NCBI GenBank assembly: GCA_963693305.1
Contig: OY855914.1
Coordinates: 8,200,001-8,264,000 of the forward strand
Length of the DNA stretch: 64,000 bases
Reading direction: 5' to 3'
Origin: Meandrina meandrites
Lineage: Eukaryota; Cnidaria; Anthozoa; Scleractinia; Meandrinidae
Of this stretch, positions 11,193-22,580 are shown piece after piece. Numbering within the stretch: the stretch's first letter is position 1; each line of letters begins with the position of its first letter. The translations under genes and the position numbers were made by a program. The notes below the pieces were generated by a model. That model saw nothing but the letters and a program-made list of their open reading frames with translations. It was not told where the DNA came from and ran no database searches.

Positions 11193-11260
11193 TGGATAAA
11201 GTAGATCTTGCTATTCTGCCTGTGTTAAATGTTGATGGTTACGCCTACACCTGGACTAAA
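11150..11260 (+). CDS. carboxypeptidase A-like (M14) internal exon 1
   Basis: 111 bases, 37 codons, between TTTTTTCAG and GTAAGA, phase 0 at the 3' end. It encodes IVSQYGIDPNVTAMMDKVDL followed by AILPVLNVDGYAYTWTK. In zinc carboxypeptidases (family M14A) this is the strand ahead of the S1' wall, with the conserved P-V-x-N-x-D-G-Y. The upstream exon carrying the zinc ligands H-x-x-E (HxREW) is not found in the window. The frame is clean. Evidence is the family match plus splice sites. Confidence 0.8.
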
Positions 11261-11517
11261 GTAAGATTCATATTTCATCCAGTTTAATTTCACAATCGCT
11301 TGCCCTCGGTGATCTTGCGTCGCTTTCTGACCAATTCCAGCCCTTAATTTACACCTAACGGGCACGCGGTATAACATCCGCCATGTTGGAGAGTAAGCTA
11401 CGCACTTGGATATCCGAAACAAAGTCAAGAGTGATTGATTTTGCTAGTAAATATTTTTTAGCGAATAAAGAAATAATGAGAAGTAGAAGGTTCTTCAATC
11501 AATGTTTTACATTTCAG

Positions 11518-11608
11518 GACCGTTTGTGGCGAAAGAACAGAAGTCCCAACAAAGGATCCACATGTTTCGGTACAGATTTGAACAGAAACTGGCAGCTTGG
11601 ATGGGGAG
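11518..11608 (+). CDS. carboxypeptidase A-like (M14) internal exon 2
   Basis: 91 bases between ATTTCAG and GTAAAG, phase 0 to phase 1. It encodes [20 protein letters not shown] followed by [11 protein letters not shown]. The D-L-N-R-N-W motif supplies the substrate carboxylate-binding Asn/Arg of M14 enzymes, and R-L-W-R-K-x-R-S is the conserved preceding helix. The phase joins exactly to exon 1. No frame damage. Confidence 0.85.
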
Positions 11609-12378
11609 GTAAAGGGTTAAATCTGTTGGTCTAGAACAGCAAATTTTTTTATCAGGGTCAAAAAAAAAAAAACCCCATTTGACGGTCAAATGTTGACATT
11701 TTAGGCTTTTGGCGAGGAAATCATTGTAAGCTCATTTTGAATGTAATAATTTTGCGTGTAGTCACCATGAATTAAAAGTTCACGCGTTCTGCCTGTATTT
11801 TTGAGGTAATTTCTGGTAACTCATCAATCCTAACAATACTCAAACGCACTCATAAATCAACTGATGATTACCGCTAGTTTTCATGTGAATGCGACAGATA
11901 GCGCGGTGTCACGCAACAGGGAAATTCCGGCGCAGTAGAAAATGTCACGACGTATTTGGCACAGTATAAAAATCGCCTAATTGTGTAGTCCATGGACCTC
12001 CAATAATTATAAAGGCGTTAAATGTACTCCACTAATCTTAGATTATTGCTGTAAATAAAATTATATAAAGGCGGGGGCAGCTGTAGTGAGAACTATTACT
12101 AGTTTAAAATTACTTATTCAACACACTACCAAGTCCAAGCAATGTTTATGAAATCTTTGTGACTGCTTAAATAGGTGATCCCCGGGGTCAGTGGTGGGGT
12201 GCTCAAAAATGTTTGGTACGGGGAGACTCCTCCCCGAACTTCAGACCCTTTCGTATACCATTTTTGACAAAAACTGTAACCCTTTCGTACAACTCCGATA
12301 GAAAATAGCGCCCATTTCACTTACCTACAGAAAGAGGGGTCACGAATGGCCCCCAGAATTTTACCTTCTCTATTTCAG

Positions 12379-12566
12379 ATTTAAGTTCTGGGAGCTTTCA
12401 AGATTATGTATACGGTTCCTTGCAAGTAAAATATGCATTTGCAGTAGAACTTCGGGATGAAGGACATTTTGGATTCCTCTTGCCACCATTTCTAATTGAG
12501 CCAACAGCAAGGGAACTGTTTGAAGGACTGAAAACTATGGTGCGGGAAATGAAGTTTGGATCCTAA
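12379..12566 (+). CDS. carboxypeptidase A-like (M14) terminal exon
   Basis: Starts after CTATTTCAG, takes phase 1 from the previous donor (G+AT), and ends at TAA 12564-12566. It encodes DLSSGSFQDYVYGSLQVKYA, then FAVELRDEGHFGFLLPP and a C-terminal helix. The Glu in VELRD is the general base of M14A enzymes; GFLLP is the usual C-terminal motif. However, the roughly 90-residue region between DLNRNW and this exon, with the third zinc ligand (H-S-Y-S-Q type) and the CSETYHG-like segment, is absent in the 770 bp between them. The locus is thus a gene remnant or an internally deleted copy. Confidence 0.8.
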
Positions 12567-14987
12567 CAGATTTGTTTTCACATCATAAAGCGATCCCGTA
12601 AGGGAACTCTTTTCGTCAGAGGGTTCCTCTCGCGGGGATTTCTACCAAGGAGACAACTCCCGCAAGGAAACACATTCTGTGATGTACACACCTCTCGTTT
12701 CGAGCCAAGAGAAGTCTATTTGATTGACAACGGAAAAGCCAAATGTCTCTTGTGTTCACCAAATGGCAACAATAGACGCAGTGAACATTGGCAAACTATA
12801 AACATATGTTAAGTACTGCTTCATCCCCAGGCGTCGCTCGTTGGTCGCGCGCGGTGCGCTTTGCGTTATGGGATTGATACTTGTGCGCAGTTCGCTTACT
12901 CGCGACCCTAACCATCAACCCCCGCGCTCCCTGTTTTCCCGCCTTACGAGGCAGTGTTAAGTACATATTAACCATTTTGTGTTTTATTATCCGACTATCA
13001 CACCATATGACCAAAAGCGTTCAAAAGAACACGCAAATTATGAAATGCTATTACACTATAGTATTCCTTTTACGCTTTAGTACCAATTTGGAGCTAAATG
13101 ACAAGTAAAACGTAGTGAAATAATAAATGCGTCATACGATAACTTTACAGACATAGCTGAGGACATTTTACTCATTTCTAAAATACCAAGAAACTCGTAA
13201 AATATGTGTGGGTGTTATCTGCAAAACTTTCGATGTTTTTCAATTTAGATTTTCCGTTCAGTTCCGTTCTTTCTCTGTTAAAATCGATATTAAAAGGCAA
13301 GTGCTACTATACAAGTCATTGTATAAAAACATTGCCCCTTAAAGTGCCTGCGATATTTCTGTGTGTCTTTCTAAACAGTTTGGTGTCAAAGTTTTGACGT
13401 TAAAACTACGTTATTGCCACGAGTAACCAGCTTAGTATCCAGTGGTAATATATGCGTCACATGCCATAGAAACTCGTCAAACCATGCAAAGGCTGAGTTC
13501 AACTAGCTGCTATTGGAAACCGAGCCAGTTGCCCTTGGTAACAGCGTAGATTTCAACGCCAAAACTTTGTCCCCATAGTTCCCTCATGCCTTACTCAACT
13601 TACTTATCCAAAGAACTTTGTTTAAACGTCACATTACTTTTTTTATTGAACTGCGTTTAATAAACAGCACTATGAAACATTAGAAAGTCCGCCTTATGTC
13701 TGCTAACCGATTTACGGTTTGAAATCAGAGCACCCTCCCCCCGGGCCCTCTTTAATAAACCCCCCCCCCCCTCTCAAGAGGTCTCGAAAACAAAAAAGCG
13801 CATGGTGGGGGGAGGGAGATAGAATATTTATTATATATATGTTTGCTTTTCTTAAACAACGAAAATGTATATAATGTGAAGTTAAATTGTTAAAGGAGCC
13901 ACGTAAGTCGCGCAAGACATATGTTGAAAAAATATAGAATTTTCATTCGTAGTACATAACAATCTTCCTCAGTCATAACCTTCCTTGTTCCTTTTTGGTT
14001 TATTTTTACTTCTTTGGTGTTTTTCTTCCTTAGGAAGTTATTATGTGAAGGCTTTCCTTCAATCTGAGAGTTATTTTGTATCCCAGAAAAATGACATAAC
14101 TTTCTTATCAGTCGAGGGAACAAGTGTTAGTTTTGGCAAATCTTCGTTGAAGCACGCGAAGAGTTTCCGAATTATTTCATCCAATCAAAAACTAGCGCGA
14201 GCGCTCGTGAGTACTCAGTTAGCAATCGTGCGAACTTCTGGGACGAAAACGGCGGGCTAAGTCACTTCTCGGAGAAGTGATCGCGCCATCAACTGGCACT
14301 TAATCTTACACCATTTACTGGTCATGAATGTTTAGGAGGAGTTGACAATGAATTTAGTGAGCTTAGTTTCTGCTTGGAAGTATTTTTCAGACGTTTGAAA
14401 CAGTAATTTTTTTCAGTCGTTTAAAAATAAAACGGCAGACCGAAGGTGAAATCTTTCGATAACCCTGGGACTGGAAGCCTGTTTACCCTCATCAATATTC
14501 AAAAACAACAGCAAATAGTTTTGCGTCTTGGGGTCAGGGGATAATGAAAGTGAACGGGATGCTCGGCAACAAATCTGGCGGTAGCACAAACACTAATTTA
14601 ACCCTTAACGATACCATTTTTATTCATTTTAAGTCCTAAAACGCCAACACGACAGCGTTTTTTTATTATTTTTTCACGTCTAACCCTCAGAATAGAGCTT
14701 GACAGTGAAATATATAGGCGTTCTATGCTGAACATGTGCGCGCTTCCAGTCTGATATATTCTTACGACAAGCACAATTTTTTTTTCAGTGAAGTTTTCTG
14801 TTTATAGTTCTGCCCTACAGTTTTGACGTCGACTTATCCCAAACTCCACCACACATTAGCAATAAAAACACTTTTGTACAAGAGAAATAGAATGCACTCC
14901 TGATGTTGGCCCGGCTTTCAAACTCGCGTGGGTAACGCGCAAGATGCGTGAAGCTTCCCAGAACTCTTTGCAAATACAATTTACGTC
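12567..14987. other. gene-free stretch
   Basis: AT-rich sequence with no coding region I can support. A GC-rich island near 12830-12950 (cgcgcgcggtgcgc) resembles repeat-borne sequence rather than a promoter. A C/G-run pair near 13732-13820 is low complexity. Confidence 0.55.
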
Positions 14988-15217
14988 ATGTCGGTTGGAT
15001 CGGAGGTCGAGAATCGAGAGGTAAGTAATTTAGCATGATTTCTTGTTCTTTTATCATTCTTCAATCGAAAAAATGATTTTCAATTTAATCTTCTGGTATA
15101 ATTTTTTCCGTATAGTCGCTGGCTACTTCACAAGCAGCTGGAGAAGCTGTGTTCTCCATGCACTCGTGTAGCGGCGCGTTGGCATGGCGCGCCAAGCTTA
15201 TTCAAATCGAAATGCAG
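14988..15217 (+). CDS. two candidate 5' exons of an unrecognised small gene
   Basis: ATG at 14988 opens 11 codons (MSVGSEVENRE) to a strong donor GAG|GTAAGT at 15020. A second exon, 15116-15217, after CCGTATAG, reads 34 codons in the same phase (SLATSQAAGEAVFSMHSCSG ... LIQIEMQ) to CAG|GTAAGG. The splice sites are the best outside the main genes, and the start lies in locally CpG-rich sequence like a promoter-proximal exon. No domain is recognised. A third exon at 17108 is open only in a frame that does not join, giving a stop after eight codons (IPPLCIPQ). Confidence 0.35.
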
Positions 15218-15597
15218 GTAAGGTTTTAAGGAAATCATTTATGAACTTGATTTATTTAAGAGTTGAATGTGGTTGAGTATTCGCTAGTAAAAAATAAACA
15301 TTCTTTGCTCTGTTGAGGCTGCCATGTTGTCTGTTTTTCTGGGGGGAGGGGGGAGAACCTACTGATTATGGTGGGAGAGGTGTCTGTTAATTTTTGTGTG
15401 GGTACCCCCATTTTTATTTCAATCAATGTGTTGCCCAAAATTCTTCTAAGGCAGTGCAGTGGCAAGGTGTTTAAAAGTCTGCGCTCCCGTGTAGAGGGTC
15501 CATGCTTCGCTGCTGTATAAAGCTGTGTACTGCACATGTAGACCTGTTTGGTACACCTTTATGAGCGTGTTTAAAACACGAAATGGCGAAACAATAT

Positions 15598-16605
15598 TAC
15601 AGTGCGACTACTTGAACCGGGGCACCCTGAACAAAATGAACCAATCACAGTTTTAATTAGCCTGCGAATACAGCCGCCTCTCATTCGCTCCCGCTACTAC
15701 GTGCGAAACGCGAAGAGAGACGTCTGCGATTCACGGCCAAAAATTCCATACTGATGACGTAAATCTGTCCGGAATCCGGACAGGAGCGCTGATTGGTCAA
15801 CTAGGTAATTTGCATAATGTATGTGAAATATAACGCCGGGTGTTATTGTGGACCAAACAAAAGTACACCGGGTGGTGGGCGGCAGGATTATGAAGATACA
15901 CCGGAGCAATAAATTAAAACTTACGTTTCTCTGATTTCTCACTTCATACCTTATTGGAAGACTAAGGCAAGAGTGCTTCATGAACGATCTCAAAGACGTT
16001 CAGGAAGGATGCGCCACTGCAGCCAGTTTCAAAACATTTAGATAAATTTTGACACCCGTGGGTTTTATTGGTGACACATTTAGTGATTTCACAGCTTCGT
16101 TTTTCAAATCTTAGCTAATGTGCAACTCGTATAGGGATTTTCGTGACCAAGTTGTCTGCTGTTTATGCATCCTTGACTGCCTTGAAAGTGTTTGTGTTCA
16201 ATGAATAATTGTTCAATGAATCTATTCTTCGAGCAGTGAGCTAACAATGGGCAACTGAAAATGAAGACATTAATTATGCGAGACCAACTGCGTGTGTTGT
16301 TGTTATATTCCGGAAAACTAATTAGCGGTTGACGTCATCAGTATGGAATTTTTGGCCGTGAATCGCAGACGTCTCTCTTCGCGTTTCGCACGTAGTAGCG
16401 GGAGCGAATGAGAGATGGCTGTATTCGCAGGCTAAGTTTTAATTGAAAACAAAGGAAAGGGACATTTTTTAGCAACGGACCAATGACGTTCTAGGACGCA
16501 AACAACCCTAACCCGAAAAAAAGCCCTTTCCTTTGTTTTCAATTAACACTGTGATTGGTTCATTTTGTTGGTGCCCCGGTTCGAGTAGTCGCACTTTATT
16601 AAAGG
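15598..16605. mobile_element. foldback element, outer arms
   Basis: The sequence agtgcgactacttgaaccgg ggcacc ... atgaaccaatcacag at about 15600-15650 is repeated inverted at about 16550-16597 (right side, reversed: agtgcgactactcgaaccgg). An inner inverted pair, ttgaaaacaaaggaaaggg (about 16442) and its complement (about 16523), completes the arm. The left arm is split by the nested element at 15658-16434. A decayed relative seems to start near 42135. Confidence 0.65.
15658..16434. mobile_element. 777-bp TIR element nested in the foldback (9-bp duplication)
   Basis: Termini TAGCCTGCGAATACAGCC and its complement, with TIRs extending about 105 bp (through gctcccgctactacgtgcg and ttggccgtgaatcgc). 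It is flanked by the perfect 9-bp repeat AGTTTTAAT (15649-15657 and 16435-16443). No transposase is seen. Nine-bp duplications with long TIRs fit a Mutator-like non-autonomous element; that class is inferred. Confidence 0.8.
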
Positions 16606-16617
16606 GTAAATGAAACA

Positions 16618-16885
16618 AAACTTGCTTGTCGTTAACTTTCACTCTGGCTTGCTTGCGGTAAACTTTCTCTCTGGCTTGCTTGCAGTTAACTTTCAATCTG
16701 GCTTGCTTGCGGTTAACTTTCACTCTGGCTTGCTTGCGGTTAACTTTCACTCTGGTTTGCTTGTGGTTAGCTTTTATTCTGGCTTGCTTGCGGTTAACTT
16801 TCAATCTGGCTTGCTTGTGGTTAACTTTCAATCTGGCTTGCTTGCGGTTAACTTTCACTCTGGTTTGCTTGGGGTTAGCTTTTAC
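16618..16885. repeat. 27-bp minisatellite, about 10 units
   Basis: Unit ggcttgcttgcggttaactt + tcactct, about ten copies with point variation. Since 27 is divisible by three, long artificial frames appear on both strands (repeats of GLLAVNFHS or KVNRKQARL); these are not genes. The same family sits at 2655-2765. Confidence 0.9.
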
Positions 16886-17107
16886 TCTATAATATTTTGC
16901 CATTTTCTTCATTTTGTGTTTTAAACACGCCCCACCTGTATGGGTGTCAATTTACTGCACCTCTGTCAATGCTTTTTATCTGAGAATTTTAAACTGAAGG
17001 AAACCCATGGAAGTTTATATGTAGAGTAGCATAAAAATGTGTTGGTGTGTTTTAAATTAAATATTTATTTAAACTTTTTTTTATTTCATTCATTTTTTCC
17101 ATTTCAG

Positions 17108-17181
17108 ATTCCACCATTGTGTATACCACAATGATTGCTGTTAAGCTTGCAACAAAGAGCTTCATGATAACAGTTGCCCAG
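17108..17181 (+). CDS. candidate orphan exon
   Basis: 74 bases between TTTCCATTTCAG and CAG|GTATGG. Entering in phase 1 it reads STIVYTTMIAVKLATKSFMI then TVAQ with no stop. Splice sites are good, but the phase does not follow from the exon at 15116-15217 and no downstream exon was identified. Family unknown. Confidence 0.25.
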
Positions 17182-19269
17182 GTATGGAAATTCTTTTTAA
17201 CATGTTATTTAAAATGATAATTTATATACTTCATGTTTGTCCAAAAATATGGTGGCTTACTGCAGTTTCATGAAAATATTGCGTTTCTGTGCCACAAATT
17301 GTTGTATGTCATACTAGTCCAAGAAAACAATACCAATAATGCTTGTAATTTGGCTCTCCGTGTTGCTTTGTCTTCAGCAAAAAAAATGTAATTTGTGGTG
17401 ATTGGGATAACGTAAATTAATATTTTGCTTGCGAGGAACAGATAGCTGGTTGCTAGTGTGGGTATCCAAAGGCTTATGTTTAGTGTGTTCAAAATGAGTC
17501 TCTTGAGAAATTTTTGTTATTCTACAGTCAGCTTCCCTGAATGATGTGTTACTTTGTTAAATCTTTATTTTTATATGTGGCTTAATGTAATGAAACAATG
17601 CTAGCCAGCAGTATTTTCCAGGGGTGGCTGGGCTCCTTTTCACATGTTTTACAGCTTAGCTTCAGATATCAAGTCAATTCCGTGGTTGTATTGCTATGGG
17701 ATCAGGGCTCAAAACTGTGACTGATACATACGGTTGCCAATACATTAACATTTTGCTCTTAGTGATGAAAAATTCTGCTTTAGTTGCCAATATGGCGACT
17801 GCATTTCTCTGTGCTGATGATAAATAACAGTCATTTTGTCAGACATTGTGTTTCGAAGATCTTTGCTTCTAAAATTTTCAAAATATGAAAGAAGTCAATC
17901 CATCCATTTCCTTTGCTGTAAAAGACTTTCTCACATTGGAAAAATAATTTGCAAATGTCTGATATGTTTGAAATCACCCTATAATTCATTGTAAACTCTT
18001 GAGAATTGAGTACGTCATATATTCCTATGGATTGTGTCTCTTATAATGCATGGCCATCCGCCACGTTGATTCCTTCAAGGTTACTTCGTATTTGCCATCA
18101 CCTACGTTAGCTACAACGTTAGTGGCCACAAAATCTTATATACAGTAATGTGTTTGTTTTAAACCTTGTAATAAGATAGTTGTTTTTCTTTTCGATTGTT
18201 TATGTATTCAGTCCATTTTTGGATTAAATTCCTATAAATAATTTTAGATACTTTTGAATTATTACAGTCTGGTGGCTAATACATGTAATTGGCATTTGGC
18301 AACTATTTTTTACCACTTAGTCACCAAATGGGGACTTCAGGATTTTTTTAAATTTAAAGCCCTGGGGATAGTCCTCACTTATGTGTTTGTCAGTAACATC
18401 CTAAAGGTTACACCACGATAGCATTGGGCGGGAGTACAAGTATACAGTCCCTAATTTTTTCCCATAGTGCAAAATGGAAGAAAACAGAAATATTCATTTC
18501 ATGTGTGACTGCAACAATGTTGATTTCACTTCCAAAGCGGCAAGAAATTCATTGAACTTCCACCTGTGACTGAAAAAATGTTAATAAGCCAAATGCATGG
18601 CAGCAATTTGATGTTTAAATTCATACTGAAAACACACCAAAGTTGCTACAAAAGTGCTTACTATGCTGGTTAGGGACATGTTATGATTAGGGTTAGTGTT
18701 AGTGCTAGTGCTAGGGTGTTAACACTAAGGCATTGGCTCGGTGGTGGGGTGATAGCATTAGGGGTGGGGATGTTATAGGTGGATAGATATGTTATTAGGC
18801 ACATTATATTTGCAATGAAGCTGTGCATCTAAAGTTGATCTATACAAATAGTACAATAACAAATACCTTTTTCTATTCGATGTACCAAGTGCGTACCAAG
18901 TTGAGATTTTTCAGCGATCTGTCTATCTATGGAACCAATTTGCCTCCCTCCCCGAAAATTCAGGGGCAAATGTCATCATCTCCATGTTCGTCCCTGTGCT
19001 GAACAAAATGGTGTCACATATTGTGATCACAAAAACAATTTTGGCTTCTAGATATGGCTGAAATGTGTGCCCCAATGTACCCGAAATGTCATGGAAAGCA
19101 TCAGAGGGTTCTCATCCAGGGAAGGAGAGTTTAAGTCAGCCACCAAACCTTGTAAAAAAAGTGGAAATCGAAAAAGTAGATTCATAGTTGCAGGCTCAAG
19201 AAGAGCCCATAATCATAGTTTGGACGCCATTTCTTGAATTTTGGAGCAAAATTGTTCTGCCAAAATCGA
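17182..19269. other. gene-free stretch
   Basis: No supported gene. A possible hAT-like remnant spans about 17704-18364 (cagggct ... agccctg ends), but no clean 8-bp duplication flanks it. Around 18660-18790 there are degenerate gttagtg/gttaggg words. Confidence 0.5.
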
Positions 19270-19277
19270 TTGATAAA

Positions 19278-20619
19278 TAGGCAGGTACAAAACTCGGACC
19301 GGATCAACTCGGACCGGATCGGACCGGATCAACTCGGACCAGTCCGGGTCGGATCAGGTCGGATCAACTCGGATCGACAACACATGAATTTTTTTTTTAC
19401 CCGAATTGTAGGTTTGACTTCTCTCTGAAATAGGCCATATACAGTAAGCTTTGCAGCGTTTGGAACTCTGTAACTCGACAAAACAGGATGCATTTCGTGA
19501 TAACGCCACGCCGAAGATACGCCAAGTTTTTTGATAGGTCTACGCCAAGACCCTTTATCATACATACCTAAAATAAGTCATCTGTACGCCAGTAAAAAGG
19601 TGCCGACTACGATTGTACGCCGTTAAAACGCGCCGAATACGATCACACGCCAGTACGCCGCCAACTTTCGAAATCCACGAAGATCTTCGGTGTAACCTAC
19701 GTAACCGAAGTTCTCACCCGTCATTTTGTTTACTAGTGCCAGTTCCTTTCGAAACTAGTGCCAGTTCGTTTTGTTCCCTGCTGCTAGCGACGCAAGGAAG
19801 ATAAAATCCTCGATGACAATTCCCAAACAAAAAATAGAGTCTGTCATTCAGAATGTTTTTTGTTTGTTTGTTTTTACAGTAGGCGATGCTACACGTTTAT
19901 GGAACTCCTGGTTGCGAAAATAGTATGAAATTTATCTTCGAGTGTTCGCGCTCACTATTTTCACATTTCCGTGCAACCCACAGGCAGCCCAAGCTCTCTA
20001 TCAGATTACCTTCGGACGTGACTCTTGCTTATAAGCGGTGTTGTGTTACAGAGATTCGATTTGTAAGGGTTTGTATGGGAACGCAACGTTTTTACTTTAA
20101 AAGTAAAAAAATCGTATATTTTGTGAATAAAATTGACTTACCCTGATTTTGTGTTTCATTCTTTGTTGTTTGCCAGCTTCTCAGGTCGTTCTAACGCGAT
20201 TTCGGCGAGTTATCGTAATAACGATAATAGAGAGCTTTAGCATATCTTGCAAATAGAAATGAGCCAAAATAAACCACATTAGCGAAACGTGTGGGAAATT
20301 ATAGAGTTTGAGGTGTCACACTTCACAAACAGGAAACTGTGCAGTCCTAAATATAAACCTCTAGACATTTGCTTGACCTGGCACGAGTAAAACAAAATGG
20401 TGGGTGAAGACGGTGAACGATCAAAAATCAAAATGGAGCGTAGATGGCCCATTTCTGAGAGGAATTAAACCTACAATTAGATACAAATTTAATATATTTC
20501 TCAATTTATTTATTTTTTGTCGATCCGAGTCGATCCGACCTGATCCGACCCGGACTGGTCCGAGTTGATCCGGTCCGATCCGTTCCGAGTTGATCCGGTC
20601 CGAGTTTTGTACCTGCCTA
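19278..20619. mobile_element. 1.3-kb hAT-like non-autonomous element
   Basis: Ends TAGGCAGGTACAAAACTCGG and the complement, flanked by the perfect 8-bp repeat TTGATAAA (19270-19277 and 20620-20627). Next to each end are tandem and partly inverted ggaccggatcaact / ggatcggacc words spanning about 100 bp, then a further inverted segment (about 19412-19436 and 20452-20475). Eight-bp duplication and subterminal repeats are typical of hAT elements. No transposase is present; an 86-codon frame at 19886-20146 is not recognisable. Confidence 0.85.
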
Positions 20620-20660
20620 TTGATAAATCGTCGTAAACCAATCAGAATACATTTCGACAC

Positions 20661-22110
20661 GATGGCTGCCGCATTGGCTAGTGTACTAGATTTTCAGAGC
20701 CAAAGTTTCGTATCACTGGAGTGTTAACATACATTTAAAAGATTAAAAATGGAAAGAAACAGTTTTAAAGAATACTCAATTCTCGCTATGATGTCAAAAG
20801 AAGTGCAGCAAGCAACGAACTTCATTTGACATTCAATGTGAACTGACAGTGTAACCGAAGTTCTTTTCAGGTGAATACTCGACAAATATGGGAAATATCG
20901 GACTTCTTATTTGAATTGTTTCAAAACATTACCTACAAAGTATATGGTGGCGTTGTCATGAAGTGAATGCAGGCTACAGCCTACAGGCAAGCGTGGGTTT
21001 TAATAATAAAATGCATGCACTGCATTAATCAATTACATTGAGCAAAATAGTAAGTCTCGGTTCTCAATGTTTGCAAAGACGCACGAAGGAATATTTGCTC
21101 ACCAAAATAAAAATTCAGGGACAAACCTACCTTTCCGTTCATTATTGACCCCAAGTATCTTTGCCAAACAAAAACAAGAAGAAGACCCTGTATGTTCTCC
21201 CAAATTATACCAACATTTCAGCCCATCGATCTTGTCTAGTTTATGAATGTAAAAACTTAATATCATATCCAGAAACTTCATGTATGCTATTACCGAAGTG
21301 TAACATATAATGACAACAAACCCTGAGATTGCGCAGTATGCTATACGGACTGGAAATCATCTTCAACAAAGACATGCAGATTTTTGTATGATAACTACCC
21401 AATGTGATGGCCAACCAATTTCAATACTGAACAAAAGGTTTATTGAAAATTCCTCGACTCAAAAGCATTCTAGCCTGCACTTCCTAACCATTGGTTATTT
21501 CTAGTTTTTTAGGTAAACCAGCATGTTTTTAGCAATAAGTTTCACAAAATTACAAATTGTTAGCTTTTCATGCAAAGAGACTAGGTAGAATAAGAAAAAA
21601 AATTGTTTTATCACTTCTTTGAATTTGTGATACTGTTAGTGTATAATTGTTATTCACAGAAACTTTAGGCGTGTTGACAAGGAAATTGTTGTATTGAATG
21701 TTATGAGAGTATTGATCATGGACGAAAAGTTTGTGTTATGCCTGTATTTTTGAAGTACTGTCTGAAATTTCAAATGGAAGTGATAGTATTTTGTAGAAGT
21801 TTGTGGAGTTTTAAAAGTAGTTTTCAAATGAAAACAGTTCAAGTGAAATAAATAATTATTTTTCATGTACAAAATTATTCTCCTTCATATGATCACTAAT
21901 TGCCCATGCATTTGTGACTTTGTTTCTGCTCTGTGAATGTGACATGAAGTATCAGGAGTGACTTCATTTTGTTTATTCTGATATCAATGAGCTTTTGCCA
22001 TTCTGTTCATTATTATTTTGAGGTTCTTTTTTACTTTTGGCAAACAATCACTGCCATGCCTTGTGTGATGACAGATCATGGTTCTGAACAACAATCATTT
22101 GAATGGCTTC
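20661..22110. repeat. dispersed repeat, part B, copy 1
   Basis: Matches 38493-40410 at high identity, from gatggctgccgcattggcta through tgacagatcatg. The copies share a 55-codon open frame (starting MTTNPEIAQYAIRTG, at 21310 and 39629), which diverges at its end; whether it is coding is unclear. Copy 2 carries an extra ~480 bp near 38903-39385. Confidence 0.8.
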
Positions 22111-22467
22111 TTCTGTAACATCCAAATTATGATAAGAGCCATAGGATAGCATGCTTTAACATATCAAAAACTGCTACAGTGTGCAGTTTTGTTGCAGTTT
22201 ATTAAACCACTTAGAATATTATATAACACAAATTACAATTTAGCCTATTAAATTAACACATTTATATCATCTATATGCAGACAGATGTTCTTTTGGCTCG
22301 TCATGCAATCTTTGGCCCAAAATGTTGGGTGATGAGCTTCCTCTCTCACTCATCATCTTAGCCCCAAGTAAGGCATAAGGCATCCAGTATGCAGATGATT
22401 TCAATCTTTTGCCACTGCCCGGCTATCATTTTTGGTCTTACGAACTTCCCTAATCTCTGATTACTTA

Positions 22468-22580
22468 ACAATTATTCCATGAGCCCACGTTGGATACAAG
22501 GTGATAAATAGACAACAAGGTGCTAAGCACCCATTTCGCTATAACCACTTGTATCCAACAAGGGCGAATGGAATAATTGT
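22468..22580. mobile_element. ~113-bp MITE
   Basis: Inverted ends aacaattattccatgagccc ... cgttggatacaag and cttgtatccaacaagggcga ... atggaataattgtt. No coding capacity; target duplication not resolved. Confidence 0.6.

Noticed and set aside
16508..16924. 134-aa and 104-aa frames of repeating KVNRKQARL / GLLAVNFHS
   Set aside because: Direct translation of the 27-bp minisatellite; any 27-bp array lacking stops produces this.
17704..18364. hAT element with cagggct ends
   Set aside because: Inverted ends of only about 7 bp and no matching 8-bp flanks; kept only as a remark.
19886..20146. 86-aa frame inside the hAT-like element
   Set aside because: No recognisable motif, no splice context, and much shorter than any transposase.
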